A stretch of 61,711 nt of DNA, taken from Planctomycetota bacterium. Its GTDB lineage: Bacteria > Planctomycetota > Phycisphaerae > Phycisphaerales > UBA1924. Position numbers and translations under genes: made by a program. The DNA lies in the NCBI GenBank assembly GCA_023432465.1, contig JAEYUO010000019.1, forward strand, positions 1 to 61,711, written 5' to 3'. Below, piece by piece: positions 44,420-53,279 of the stretch; position 1 is the first letter of the stretch, and every line of letters starts with the position of its first letter. The notes beneath the pieces are model-generated. The model was not told the DNA's origin. It did no database searches and saw nothing but the letters and a program-made list of their open reading frames with translations.

Positions 44420-47338
44420 ATGATCCGATCGACAATCGCCCGTGCACTCTCCGCCGCCGCTGTGCTTGCAGTTGTTGGCGCCGCGGCGGGCGATCCCCCG
44501 CCGTTCACGGTCACCTCCGCCGCTCGCTCCGGCAACATTGTTCCTGGTTCCGGCCAGATCAGTTCGCCGACATCGTTCGGTCCCGGGCAGGGACGCGGCG
44601 TGCTGAAGGTCGCGGTGAACGATTCGGGCGAGTGGATCATCGATGTGCACGTGGTGCAGACCGACACGACGCTGGATCAGGCGCTGCTTCGCAGCGCGAC
44701 CGGGCTCACGCCGTACATCGCCGAGGGCATTCCGGGGAGCATCTTCGAGCCCACGATCAACCATGTGGCCAACGGCTTCCACTCTCTCTCGCTCAACAAC
44801 GACAACGATGCGGGCCTGGCGATGGGACTGTTTGAGGATGACTTCTCGCAGTCCAATCCGTCATCGGCGGCGTATCTCAACGGCGAGCATGTGCTCGCGA
44901 TCGAGGGTGGCCTGGTTTCGGCGGCGGGGCTCGATGCGGGCACGACGTGGGAGCCGTTTGCATCCGATTCGGTCGTGCGTCTGATGGACAGCGGGCGCGT
45001 GCTCATCGTGTCTCGCGTCAATGAGAACGGGAACATCCGCCGCGTGGTGCTTGTGGCGCAGCTGGATGGCTCGGGGAATGTTGTGTCGCGCACGCTCATG
45101 GCCAAAGAGGGGGGGGCGGTCGGCGCTGGCCCGGACACCTGGCAGTCGATCGCGGGCGGCGGGCACGCGGCTTCGATCAGCGATTCGGGCGTCGTCGTGT
45201 TCTCCGGCGTGACGAACGGCGGGACCAACGGGGTGTACAAGTCGGGCACGGGGTTTGTCGCGGTGCAGGGCGGGCCATCGCCTGTCGCCGGCCAGAACTG
45301 GGGCGCACTCTTTGGCGCGCCGGTGGACATCAACAGCGGAGGCGTGGTTGCGATCCGCGGTCCGCTTGCCAACGGCGACGGCGTGTACCTCGAATCGGAG
45401 ATCAAGGATGCGGGCGATGGCCCGGACTCCGCGGACCGCACGTTTGGCAATGGCCCATTGACGCTCATCTCCGGCGTGCTGGGGAATGACCATGATGTGG
45501 ACATGTACCGCATCATCATTTCTGATGCCGCGACTTTCTCCGCGACCACGGTTCCCAATCCGGGCGAGGGCTTCGCCGGGGCAGCGTTCGACACGGTGCT
45601 GACGCTGATCGCAAGCCAGGAGAACGGCACGCGTGGCCGGGTTCAGTGCGACGATGTGTCTCCGTCGGTTCAGCAGTCCACCATCACCGGCGCTCAGGCG
45701 GTCAGCGGACGCGAGTATTACCTCTGCGTGTCGACTCCGAAGTCCAGGCCCGTTGCTCGCGTGTGGCACTATGCGACGGATTCGTTTCCCGACTATGACA
45801 TCTGGTTCGGCGACCCCGCGGGCGTGACCGTCGCTTCGGGGCTTGTGTTCTGGCCGATGCCGGCCGCGGGAGTCATCCAGTCGCGGACGACCGCCGGGGT
45901 TCCGCAGGGTGACATCTCCGCCAGCCTGGTTTCGCCGCACATGGCGGCGGACCCCGTCGCGGGCAAGCTCTATTGGGCCAATCGCGGCGGCACCGGCGGC
46001 GCGAAGATTCTTCGCTCCAACTTCGATGGCTCGAGCGTCGAAGAGATCGTCACCGTTCAGGGCTTTGGCACGCTGACCGCGTCCGGGGCCACGGGCATCG
46101 CGCTCGATCTTGTCAACGGCAAGCTCTACTGGAGCCGCAGTGTCTTCGGCGAGATCAACCGGTGCAACCTCGACGGCAGCGGTGCGGAGCGCGTGATTCA
46201 GGACTACCCGCCGACGGGTGAGGTCGTCCCTGCCGGCCCGCAGCTCGGCAACTTCGCGCCATCCTCGCTGGCGATCGATGCGGCAGGCGGCAAGGTCTAC
46301 TGGGTCAATGCGTTCCTCGATCGGATCGAGCGATCCAATCTTGACGGCACCGGACGCGAGACGCTCGCGGTCGGAGCGGGCGCGGTGTCGTTCGATCTGC
46401 ACACGGCTTCGGGCAAGATCTACTGGTCCAACACGGCCGCGGACAAGATCCAGCGGTCGAACCTTGATGGCTCCGCGCCGGAGGATGTCCTGCTCACTCC
46501 GGGACCGGCATCGATCTCAATCGATTCGGCCGCGGCACGGATCTACTGGACCAACACGACCGACCGCGAGGTCCGGTCGGCGATGCTGACGGGCGCGGGC
46601 GAAGCGGTTTTTGTCTCCGTCGGGCCGAATGTCGGCGAGCGCATCGCCGACGGAGCGGGCTCGGGAAGCGCGTTCAGCTCGTGGATCCGTTCGGGCTCGC
46701 CCTCGGCCACCGAGTTGCCGTATCAGGTGCGCATCACCGGCGCGACCTTCCGTCACGAGAATGCGATCATTGCAAAGGGGAACCAGAAGGTGGTCGCCAC
46801 CGGCGACGCCATTCCCGGCACCACGCCCCACCGCATGGTGTCGATCGGCAGCGCGACCGCACCGATCCAGCTGAGTGATCGCGGCGATGTGCTCTGGGCG
46901 GGCAACTTCAGCCAGCCGACCGCCTTCAACAACTACCTCTTCAACGGCTTGTTCTGGAACGGCGAGCGGGTCATGGTGTCGATGGATGTTGTCCCCGGGA
47001 CGAATCTTGATGATCAGAAGCTGGTCAGCGTGTACCTGACCCCGTACTCCATCTCTCAGAGCCGCAGCGGCGAGTATGCGATGGTCGCGGTGAACATGCA
47101 GGACCCGCCGTACAACTTCACGCCTCAGCGGGACAACGCGCTGCTGGTGCATTTCACCCTGCCCGATGCCTGCCCGGCGGACTTTGACGGGAACGGTACG
47201 GTCGCCGTGCCGGACATCTTCGCGTTCCTGGCCTCGTGGTTTGCGCAGGGACCGGGGGCGGACTTTGACGGCAGCGGCACGGTCGCCGTGCCCGACATCT
47301 TCGCCTTCCTCGCGGCGTGGTTTGCCGGTTGTCCCTGA
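44420..47338 (+). CDS. Large secreted beta-propeller protein, GC-type dockerin tail (2 motifs)
   Basis: Predicted surface protein of 972 residues, paralog of the protein at 38742-41696. The signal peptide MIRSTIARALSAAAVLAVVG is followed by a long beta-rich part with a PPC-like module (GNDHDVDMYRIIISDAATFS). YWTD-like propeller repeats follow (KLYWANRGGTGGAKILRSNF, KLYWSRSVFGEINRCNLDGS, KVYWVNAFLDRIERSNLDGT). The tail has two motifs, ADFDGNGTVAVPDIFAFLAS and ADFDGSGTVAVPDIFAFLAA, ending WFAGCP. AAGGAG lies 8 bases before the start. Confidence 0.85.
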   Translation: MIRSTIARALSAAAVLAVVGAAAGDPPPFTVTSAARSGNIVPGSGQISSPTSFGPGQGRGVLKVAVNDSGEWIIDVHVVQTDTTLDQALLRSATGLTPYIAEGIPGSIFEPTINHVANGFHSLSLNNDNDAGLAMGLFEDDFSQSNPSSAAYLNGEHVLAIEGGLVSAAGLDAGTTWEPFASDSVVRLMDSGRVLIVSRVNENGNIRRVVLVAQLDGSGNVVSRTLMAKEGGAVGAGPDTWQSIAGGGHAASISDSGVVVFSGVTNGGTNGVYKSGTGFVAVQGGPSPVAGQNWGALFGAPVDINSGGVVAIRGPLANGDGVYLESEIKDAGDGPDSADRTFGNGPLTLISGVLGNDHDVDMYRIIISDAATFSATTVPNPGEGFAGAAFDTVLTLIASQENGTRGRVQCDDVSPSVQQSTITGAQAVSGREYYLCVSTPKSRPVARVWHYATDSFPDYDIWFGDPAGVTVASGLVFWPMPAAGVIQSRTTAGVPQGDISASLVSPHMAADPVAGKLYWANRGGTGGAKILRSNFDGSSVEEIVTVQGFGTLTASGATGIALDLVNGKLYWSRSVFGEINRCNLDGSGAERVIQDYPPTGEVVPAGPQLGNFAPSSLAIDAAGGKVYWVNAFLDRIERSNLDGTGRETLAVGAGAVSFDLHTASGKIYWSNTAADKIQRSNLDGSAPEDVLLTPGPASISIDSAAARIYWTNTTDREVRSAMLTGAGEAVFVSVGPNVGERIADGAGSGSAFSSWIRSGSPSATELPYQVRITGATFRHENAIIAKGNQKVVATGDAIPGTTPHRMVSIGSATAPIQLSDRGDVLWAGNFSQPTAFNNYLFNGLFWNGERVMVSMDVVPGTNLDDQKLVSVYLTPYSISQSRSGEYAMVAVNMQDPPYNFTPQRDNALLVHFTLPDACPADFDGNGTVAVPDIFAFLASWFAQGPGADFDGSGTVAVPDIFAFLAAWFAGCP

Positions 47339-47381
47339 TCGCAGCGTCGCGGCCCTGACCGCGGAGCACTTCATTCACGTT

Positions 47382-47413
47382 CAAGGCCCGGGCCCGCAGC
47401 CCGGGCCTTGTTT
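47382..47413. terminator. Bidirectional terminator
   Basis: CAAGGCCCGGGC (47382-47393) pairs perfectly over 12 positions with GCCCGGGCCTTG (47399-47410) around a 5-base loop, followed by TTT. It lies between the convergent dockerin-tailed gene and copA and can serve both. Confidence 0.85.
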
Positions 47414-47452
47414 GCTTGTGAAGCAAGCGTGTATCGGTCGTCGCGCGGCCGG

Positions 47453-49909
47453 TCACACAGGCTCGGAGGACCACGCCCGCCGTAGCCGCAGGCTGTTGAG
47501 CACCACCGAGATGCTGCTGAACGCCATTGCCGCGCTCGCGATGATCGGGCTGAGCAGCCAGCCCGTGAGCGGGTAGAGCACGCCCGCCGCCACGGGGATG
47601 CCGATGATGTTGTAGATGAACGCCCAGAAGAGATTCTGGCGGATTGTCCGCATCGTCGCGTGCGAGAGTGCGATCGCCTGCACGACGGTGCGGAGGTCGC
47701 CGCGCATGAGCGTGATGTCCGACGCCTCGATCGCGACATCCGTCCCCGTCCCCATTGCCAGCCCGACATCCGCCTGCGCCAGCGCGGGCGCATCGTTGAT
47801 GCCGTCGCCGACCATCCCGACCACCAGGCCCTGGTCCTGCAGCCGCTTGACATGCGCTGCCTTCTCTTCGGGAAGCACCTCAGCAAACACCATGTCGACG
47901 GAGATGCCGACTTCCGCCGCGACGGCCGCGGCCGTCAGCGCGTTGTCCCCGGTGATCATCCCCACCCGCAGCCCCATCTGCTGCATCTGCTTCACGGCGT
48001 CCTTGCTCTCGGGCTTGATCGTGTCGGCGACGGCGATCAGGCCCGCGGCCGCACCGTCGATCGCGACGTACATCGGCGTCCTGCCCTGCCCCGCGAGCGT
48101 GCGAGCGGATGCATCGAGCTCAGACGTATTGATTCCCTTCGCAACGAGCAGCTCCCGTTTGCCGACAAGCACCCCGCGACCATCGACCGTCGCCTCGATT
48201 CCGCTCCCGACGGTTGCCCGAAAGGTGCTCGGTTCCGACAAGGCTGCGCCGCGGCCCCTTGCGCCCTCGACGATCGCCGCGGCGAGGGGGTGCTCGCTGT
48301 GCCGCTCCGCCGATGCCGCGAGCCTCAACAGGTCGGATTCATCGCCCCCCCGGGCGACGAGAACATCGGTCAGAGCAGGCCGTCCTTGCGTGATGGTGCC
48401 GGTCTTGTCGAGCACGATCGCCGTCAGGCGGTGCGCTGTTTCCAAGGCCTCCCCGCCCTTGATCAGGATCCCGTGCTCCGCGCCGCGTCCGGTTCCGACC
48501 ATGATCGCCGTCGGCGTGGCCAGGCCCAGCGCGCACGGACACGCGATGATGAGCACCGAGACCGCCGTGATCAGGGACATGCTCAGCCGCGTATCCGCCG
48601 GCGCGGCGAACCACCAGACGCCGAAGGTGATGGCGGCGATGCCGATGACGATCGGCACGAACACGCCGCTGATGCGGTCGGCCAGGCGCGCGATGGGCGC
48701 CTTGCTCCCCTGGGCCTCCTGAACCAGCCGGACGATCTGCTGGAGCGCGGTGTCCTTCCCCACGCGCACCGCGATCAGCCGCAGTGCGCCGGTTGTGTTC
48801 ATGGTCGCGCCGAACACGGTGTCCCCCGCACGCTTCTCGACCGGCACGCTCTCGCCCGTCAGCATGGACTCGTCCACCGCGGACTCGCCGGTCTCGACGC
48901 GGGCATCGACGGGGATCTTCTCCCCCGGCCGCACCAGCACCGCCTCGCCCACTTGCACGCTTTCGATCGGCACATCGATCTCCGCCCCATCGCGGACCAC
49001 GCGCGCTGTTCTGGGCTGCAGGCCCATCAGCTTGCGGATCGCCGCGCCGGTCTGCCCGGTTGCGCGGGCCTCGAAGTATTTGCCCAGCAGGATCAGGACG
49101 ATGATTACCGCCGCGGCCTCGAAGTACACCGGCGCCATGGTCACTGGCTCCATCCGGCCGTGCGACATCGCGCCCGCTTCCGCCGTCACCCCGGCGAAGA
49201 ACGAGGGCCATATCGTCGCCGCCAGCGAGTAGAGGTATGCAGCGCCCGTTCCCATTGCGACGAGTGTGTCCATGTTCGCGCTCAGGTGCCGCAGGCCCTT
49301 CCATGCCGACCGGAAGAACTGTCCGCCGCACCAGAACATCACCGGTGTCGTCAGCGCAAGCTGCACCCAGTTGATCCACGGCACGTTGAGCGCATCGATC
49401 GTTCCGTGCGACATCGCGATCACGAGCACGGGTATCGACAGCGCTGCGCCGACCAGCATCTTGATCAGCAGGCGACGAGTCTGTGCATCATCCACGTGCA
49501 TGTGGGCCGCGTGCTCGTCATGACCCTCGGCCGCGAGCATCGCGGCGTGGTCGTGCCCCGCGTGGCCGTGCGGCGGGTTCGGGGGTGAGCTTTGAGTCTG
49601 GCCCTGGGCCGCTCGCGGCGGTACCGTCGCCTGATACCCGATGTCGTTGACAGCCTTGGCGAGAGCTTCGGGGCCTGTGGCCGCGGCGTCATACTTCACG
49701 GTCGCGACACGCGTCGCATAGTTCACATTGGCCGACGACACACCCGGCTGCTTGGCGAGCCGTCGCTCGATGGTCGCAGCGCACGATGCGCAGCTCATCC
49801 CCTGGATGGGCAGGTCGCACCGCTCGATGGTCCCGCCGGCGGGCGCGATGTCCGCATCGTTCTTGCCCGCTGGTGCGTGGGCATGTGGGTCTCTTTGGGT
49901 ATCACTCAT
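47453..49909 (-). CDS. copA: Copper-exporting P1B-type ATPase
   Basis: Heavy-metal ATPase of 818 residues exporting Cu(I) from the cytosol. One N-terminal HMA domain has the ligand motif GMSCASC. It is followed by a His-rich linker (HGHAGHDHAA, GHDEHAAHMHVDD), then eight membrane helices. The motifs are TGESVPVEKRAG, the ion-site ACPCALGLATP, phosphorylation loop LDKTGTITQG, TGDNALTAAAVAAEVG and VGDGINDAPALAQADVGLA. Start chosen at 49909 with GGAG 5 bases upstream; an in-frame GTG at 49969 would add 20 residues. It is 68 bases downstream of csoR, in one operon under the CsoR operator at 50475-50495. Confidence 0.96.
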   Translation of the reverse strand: MSDTQRDPHAHAPAGKNDADIAPAGGTIERCDLPIQGMSCASCAATIERRLAKQPGVSSANVNYATRVATVKYDAAATGPEALAKAVNDIGYQATVPPRAAQGQTQSSPPNPPHGHAGHDHAAMLAAEGHDEHAAHMHVDDAQTRRLLIKMLVGAALSIPVLVIAMSHGTIDALNVPWINWVQLALTTPVMFWCGGQFFRSAWKGLRHLSANMDTLVAMGTGAAYLYSLAATIWPSFFAGVTAEAGAMSHGRMEPVTMAPVYFEAAAVIIVLILLGKYFEARATGQTGAAIRKLMGLQPRTARVVRDGAEIDVPIESVQVGEAVLVRPGEKIPVDARVETGESAVDESMLTGESVPVEKRAGDTVFGATMNTTGALRLIAVRVGKDTALQQIVRLVQEAQGSKAPIARLADRISGVFVPIVIGIAAITFGVWWFAAPADTRLSMSLITAVSVLIIACPCALGLATPTAIMVGTGRGAEHGILIKGGEALETAHRLTAIVLDKTGTITQGRPALTDVLVARGGDESDLLRLAASAERHSEHPLAAAIVEGARGRGAALSEPSTFRATVGSGIEATVDGRGVLVGKRELLVAKGINTSELDASARTLAGQGRTPMYVAIDGAAAGLIAVADTIKPESKDAVKQMQQMGLRVGMITGDNALTAAAVAAEVGISVDMVFAEVLPEEKAAHVKRLQDQGLVVGMVGDGINDAPALAQADVGLAMGTGTDVAIEASDITLMRGDLRTVVQAIALSHATMRTIRQNLFWAFIYNIIGIPVAAGVLYPLTGWLLSPIIASAAMAFSSISVVLNSLRLRRAWSSEPV

Positions 49910-49977
49910 GGAGGCTCCAATCCTGCGCATGCATCCGTGTCGGCATCCAATCGACGGCGATGTGCGCACCGTCAGGC

Positions 49978-50412
49978 TCAGCGACTCAGCTTCCCGACCA
50001 TGTTCAGGAGTTCCTCGATCATGTCATCGCGCTGGGCGGCGTCCCCCTGCATGGCCGCCGCGGCACAGAATGTCAGGTGATTCCGTAAGAGGTTGCGAGC
50101 GACAGCGTGCAGCGACTCGCGCACCGCGGAAACCTGGGTGATGATGTCGGCGCAGTAGCGGTCATCCTCGATCATCGCGGCGATCCCCCGCACCTGCCCC
50201 TCGATTCGGCGCAGGTGCATGAGGTTCGTGCGACGGAGCGATGCATCGACACCGACAGCATGTCGTCCCGTCTCCGTGGGGCAAGGCTTCTTGCCGTTGA
50301 TCGTGATCGCTCCGGCCGCGCACCCACACGGGCAAGCGATCGGCTTGGCCGCGGCGCGCGATGGGGTGCTGGACCGCTTAGTTCCTTTGTTCGCACGTGC
50401 TCTGGCCATCAT
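49978..50412 (-). CDS. csoR: CsoR copper-sensing repressor
   Basis: Tetrameric helical repressor released from DNA by Cu(I). The core LMHLRRIEGQVRGIAAMIED is followed by DRYCADIITQVSAVRESLHA and NLLRNHLTFC, which place the Cys, His and Cys copper ligands (C-x24-H-x3-C pattern). Compared with ordinary CsoR of about 90-100 residues, this 144-residue protein has a longer N-terminus with a basic segment and four extra cysteines, CPCGC and KPC. The start at 50412 has CGGAG 5 bases upstream. A classic operator lies about 63 bases upstream of the start. Confidence 0.9.
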   Translation of the reverse strand: MMARARANKGTKRSSTPSRAAAKPIACPCGCAAGAITINGKKPCPTETGRHAVGVDASLRRTNLMHLRRIEGQVRGIAAMIEDDRYCADIITQVSAVRESLHAVARNLLRNHLTFCAAAAMQGDAAQRDDMIEELLNMVGKLSR

Positions 50413-50474
50413 GAGTCTCCGGATGTCCGGGGTGTCGCATCGGAAGCGCACCCCGCGGCAAGCGTGGATGTAAA

Positions 50475-50495
50475 GTATACCCCATGGGGGTATAC
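50475..50495 (-). promoter_or_regulatory. CsoR operator
   Basis: GTATACCCC-AT-GGGGGTATAC is a near-perfect palindrome with G/C tracts flanked by TATA arms, the established form of CsoR operators. The minus strand also reads TATACT at 50474-50479, a possible -10 inside the operator. Copper binding by CsoR would free this site and switch on csoR-copA. Confidence 0.85.
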
Positions 50496-50504
50496 TGGAC
50501 CACT

Positions 50505-50905
50505 CTGGATCAACTTAGGCCGCCCTCGTGGCGCCTTCGTGGCGTGTGCGCCGTTGAGCAGCGGGAGGTCGATCGGCGGTGCGGCTGACCCTCCGCTGCT
50601 GATGCCGCGGAGCCGCAGCGCGGCCTCCACCTCCTCGCGAAGCGCCGCGGTCCAGCGCACGCGCTGCAGGTTGCCCGCCATGTACCCGTAGTCCAGCTTG
50701 GGCGTGAAACCGACAAGCCGCTACGCGTTCACCAGCCCGCCGAATCGGTTGCAGTAGAAGTGGCTGCCCGGCATGCCCGGGGTTTCGTTGATGAGCTTCT
50801 CGGAGAGGAAGCCCCGGCGACCCAGCAGCGCGGCGAGTTTCTTGAGGGCGGACTCACTCGTGATGCGGGCGGTCCACGAGGCCATCACCGGCCGGACCCG
50901 GTCAA
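50505..50905 (-). pseudogene. Remnant of a large serine recombinase C-terminal region
   Basis: On the minus strand one frame reads through about 130 codons with a single in-frame TAG: KLAALLGRRGFLSEKLINET, PGMPGSHFYCNRFGGLVNA, stop, RLVGFTPKLDYGYM. In recombinase-family proteins this position reads like YRLVGYxPDRDYRY, so the TAG replaces a Tyr codon. The N-terminal catalytic domain with its Ser is missing. Flanks: csoR operator on one side and tRNA-Ala on the other. This looks like the scar of an integrated element. The family call is from memory of the motif and moderately sure. Confidence 0.55.
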
Positions 50906-51000
50906 AGAGCGGGCGGGGGTGTGGCGTTTGGGCCGCACCGCCGACGAAGTGGGGGGGGCGGGTATCCGTAAGTCTCGTATTCAGCGTGTCTTAGAACAAG

Positions 51001-51073
51001 TGGAGCGGAAGGGACTCGAACCCTCAACCCCTAGCTTGCAAAGCTAGTGCTCTACCAATTGAGCTACCGCCCC
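51001..51073 (-). tRNA. tRNA-Ala(TGC)
   Basis: The minus strand starts GGGGCGG and ends CCGCTCCA. The anticodon stem CTAGC/GCTAG encloses TTTGCAA, so the anticodon is TGC. The T-arm has GTTCGAGTC. The length is 73 bases and CCA is not encoded beyond the discriminator A. Confidence 0.96.
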
Positions 51074-51382
51074 ATGGCCCCCCGCAATCATGCACTTCGG
51101 CCCCGTGCCGACAGGTCACGATCATACCCGTCGCCCCCGGCACAGTCCTACGCCGATCCCGCTCCCCGGAAAGTCCGGCGCGTCCGTTTCTTGACTCCCG
51201 CGGCGGGCTTGTACCGCTTCCGTGCGCCCGGCAGTCTCGCGTCGGCACGGTTGCGACTGTCCCCACTTGGCGGGCACGAACACTCCGCTTCACGTGTCTC
51301 GCTGCGTGAGGCTGGCGCAGACATATCGGAGCGACTGACACCCCTCGGACACCGCCGTCCACGCCCGATCGACGCGAAGTGT
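51074..51382. other. Intergenic region after tRNA-Ala
   Basis: 309 bases between tRNA-Ala and the dockerin-tailed gene. It shows GC-rich sequence with no convincing gene, RNA or long repeat. Open frames here run through the tRNA and are not coding. Confidence 0.5.
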
Positions 51383-52837
51383 TTACACGCAGGGCGCGAA
51401 CCAGGCGCTCAGAAACGCAAAGATGTCCGGAACGCCGATCGTCCCGTCGCGGTTGAAGTCCGCCGTGTACGTCTGCGCGAACCATGCGCTCAGGAAGGCG
51501 AAGATGTCGGGGACATTCACGATGCCGTTGTTGTCGAAGTCTCCGGAGCATCGCGCAAACACCGACATCCGGTAGTACACCTCGATCGCCGCGGGGTTGG
51601 GCTCAGTCACCAGGTCACGCGTGTCCGCCGTAAAGTAGATGTCCACCTCGCCGTTGCCGAAGCGGTTGGTCATGTACATATTGTCGATGCCCGTCGTCAG
51701 ATCGGTGAGCGTGATGTTCGGATCGGGCAACCCATCCCCGTCGACATCGACGGGCTCAGTCTCACGAAGGATCAGTTGGCCATTGAAGATCAGTGCCTCG
51801 CGTACACCGCCATCGGTCACGTTCCAGCTCACGACCCAGTCGCCATGATCGTTCAGGTCCGCCCAATCAAATGCGCCCGTCAGCGGAAAGCCGCCCACGG
51901 TCTGCCCCTCGCGCAGAATGATCTCGCCGTTGAGCATCACAAAGTGATCCGCCGTCGTCGCGGCATTCGTATCGCCCGCCAGTAGCCAGCTCCCGCTCTC
52001 GTTCACGTCCAGCGCGGCGAACGCGCTGTACGCCTCCACCCCGTCTCCGCCCGCCGCGACGGATACGGCAGTGCCTTCCCGCACGAGCCCGCCGCCGGCA
52101 TTGACCGCATTCCCATTCATCACGACCACGTTGTCGGTCGCGGTCGGTCCGGTCACCACCGCAATACCCATCCAGTTCGTCCCCAGGCTCGACACCCGGA
52201 ACCCGAACGTCACCGCGGTGCCCGCATTGACCAGCTCCCCAATCCCGCCAACCACATCATCCGTGATAAGCACCGGGATCGCCGGATTCCCGCGAAACAA
52301 GCCGCGGCGTTGTGTGCTGCCTCCGACGGTGTCTGTGTATCCCCCAACCCACCAAACCTCGCCGCCGTTGGTCATCGTCGGACGGCTTCCAAACGTCCAG
52401 AAAAACCCCGGCAGATTCAAAATCGGGTCACCCTGCACAGCGACCGGCGTGTCATCGACCCACACGGAATCGAAGTTTCCAACCGGGCCGCCCGTTCCGC
52501 TCGCGCTATACCCGAACGATCCCGAGTTCGCAAAGCCGTAGAACGTCTCAATTGAAGTTTGCACCAACGGACCAAACGTCCCCTCAGTGCGGAGAATGCT
52601 TCCCGGTCCGCCCGTCGCGTTCCCCCACATCTGGCTGAGGCCCGCGGCCGTCAGACTGATGGAATAGCCACCAATCCCATTCACCGCGACATTGTTCAGC
52701 GACACCGCGTTTCCATCCACAAGCTCGCCTTCGCGCAGCAGAGGCACCGGCTGCGCTGCCGCCACACCGCCGCTCGCGGCGATCAAAGCGCAGGCAAGAG
52801 CGATCTGGGAACGCTGAGTGTTTGGACGCATGGTCAT
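51383..52837 (-). CDS. Secreted protein, GC-type dockerin tail (2 motifs)
   Basis: Predicted exported protein of 484 residues. The signal peptide (RSQIALACALIAASGGVAAA) is followed by a beta-rich body with repeated units such as VWVDDTPVAVQGDPILNLPG, VVMNGNAVNAGGG and FVMLNGEIILREGQTVGGF. These look like the short beta repeats found in other planctomycete surface proteins. The C-terminus has GDFDNNGIVNVPDIFAFLSA and ADFNRDGTIGVPDIFAFLSA, ending WFAPCV. AAGGAAGGGC precedes the ATG at 52837. It sits between tRNA-Ala and tRNA-Ser. Confidence 0.78.
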   Translation of the reverse strand: MTMRPNTQRSQIALACALIAASGGVAAAQPVPLLREGELVDGNAVSLNNVAVNGIGGYSISLTAAGLSQMWGNATGGPGSILRTEGTFGPLVQTSIETFYGFANSGSFGYSASGTGGPVGNFDSVWVDDTPVAVQGDPILNLPGFFWTFGSRPTMTNGGEVWWVGGYTDTVGGSTQRRGLFRGNPAIPVLITDDVVGGIGELVNAGTAVTFGFRVSSLGTNWMGIAVVTGPTATDNVVVMNGNAVNAGGGLVREGTAVSVAAGGDGVEAYSAFAALDVNESGSWLLAGDTNAATTADHFVMLNGEIILREGQTVGGFPLTGAFDWADLNDHGDWVVSWNVTDGGVREALIFNGQLILRETEPVDVDGDGLPDPNITLTDLTTGIDNMYMTNRFGNGEVDIYFTADTRDLVTEPNPAAIEVYYRMSVFARCSGDFDNNGIVNVPDIFAFLSAWFAQTYTADFNRDGTIGVPDIFAFLSAWFAPCV

Positions 52838-53047
52838 GCCCTTCCTTCAAGAACCAAGAACAGCAACGCTCCGAGCCTACCCCCGGGGGCTCACCCTTGC
52901 CAGCAAAAAACCTCGGATGAAGACAACCCCCATGACCGTCCCCTCCCGCCCGGGGCGGCCGGACACCACGCGGGTCAATACGACCACAGGCTTCTCGGCC
53001 CGTCGTCGCACCGCCCGGCCTCGTGCCGGTCCATTCAAGATCGAAAG

Positions 53048-53138
53048 CGGAGAGAGGGGGATTCGAACCCCCGATACAGACCGTAATCCGTATAACGGTT
53101 TAGCAAACCGCCGCCTTCAGCCGCTCGGCCATCTCTCC
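53048..53138 (-). tRNA. tRNA-Ser(GCT)
   Basis: Minus strand starts GGAGAGA and ends TCTCTCCG, with G as the discriminator as in serine tRNAs. The anticodon loop TTGCTAA gives GCT. A long variable arm is present, giving a total length of 91 bases. The T-arm is GTTCGAATC. Confidence 0.96.
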
Positions 53139-53279
53139 GGAACCGCCAAGTGTAGTCGGTCACCCCCCGGCCGCCAATCGCCCCAATCCGCCGCTTCGGC
53201 TGGTCCGACCGTCTCTCAAGAACCCCGTCTCGCCGGTCCCAAGCCCCTCTCTCGGCGATACCCAAACACCACCTGGCGG

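Noticed and set aside
51024..51551. Minus-strand open frame of 175 codons next to the dockerin-tailed gene
   Set aside because: It runs through tRNA-Ala and is out of frame with the real gene end; not coding.
53139..53279. Possible extra small RNA downstream of tRNA-Ser
   Set aside because: No stable fold or T-run could be recognised in the 141 bases.
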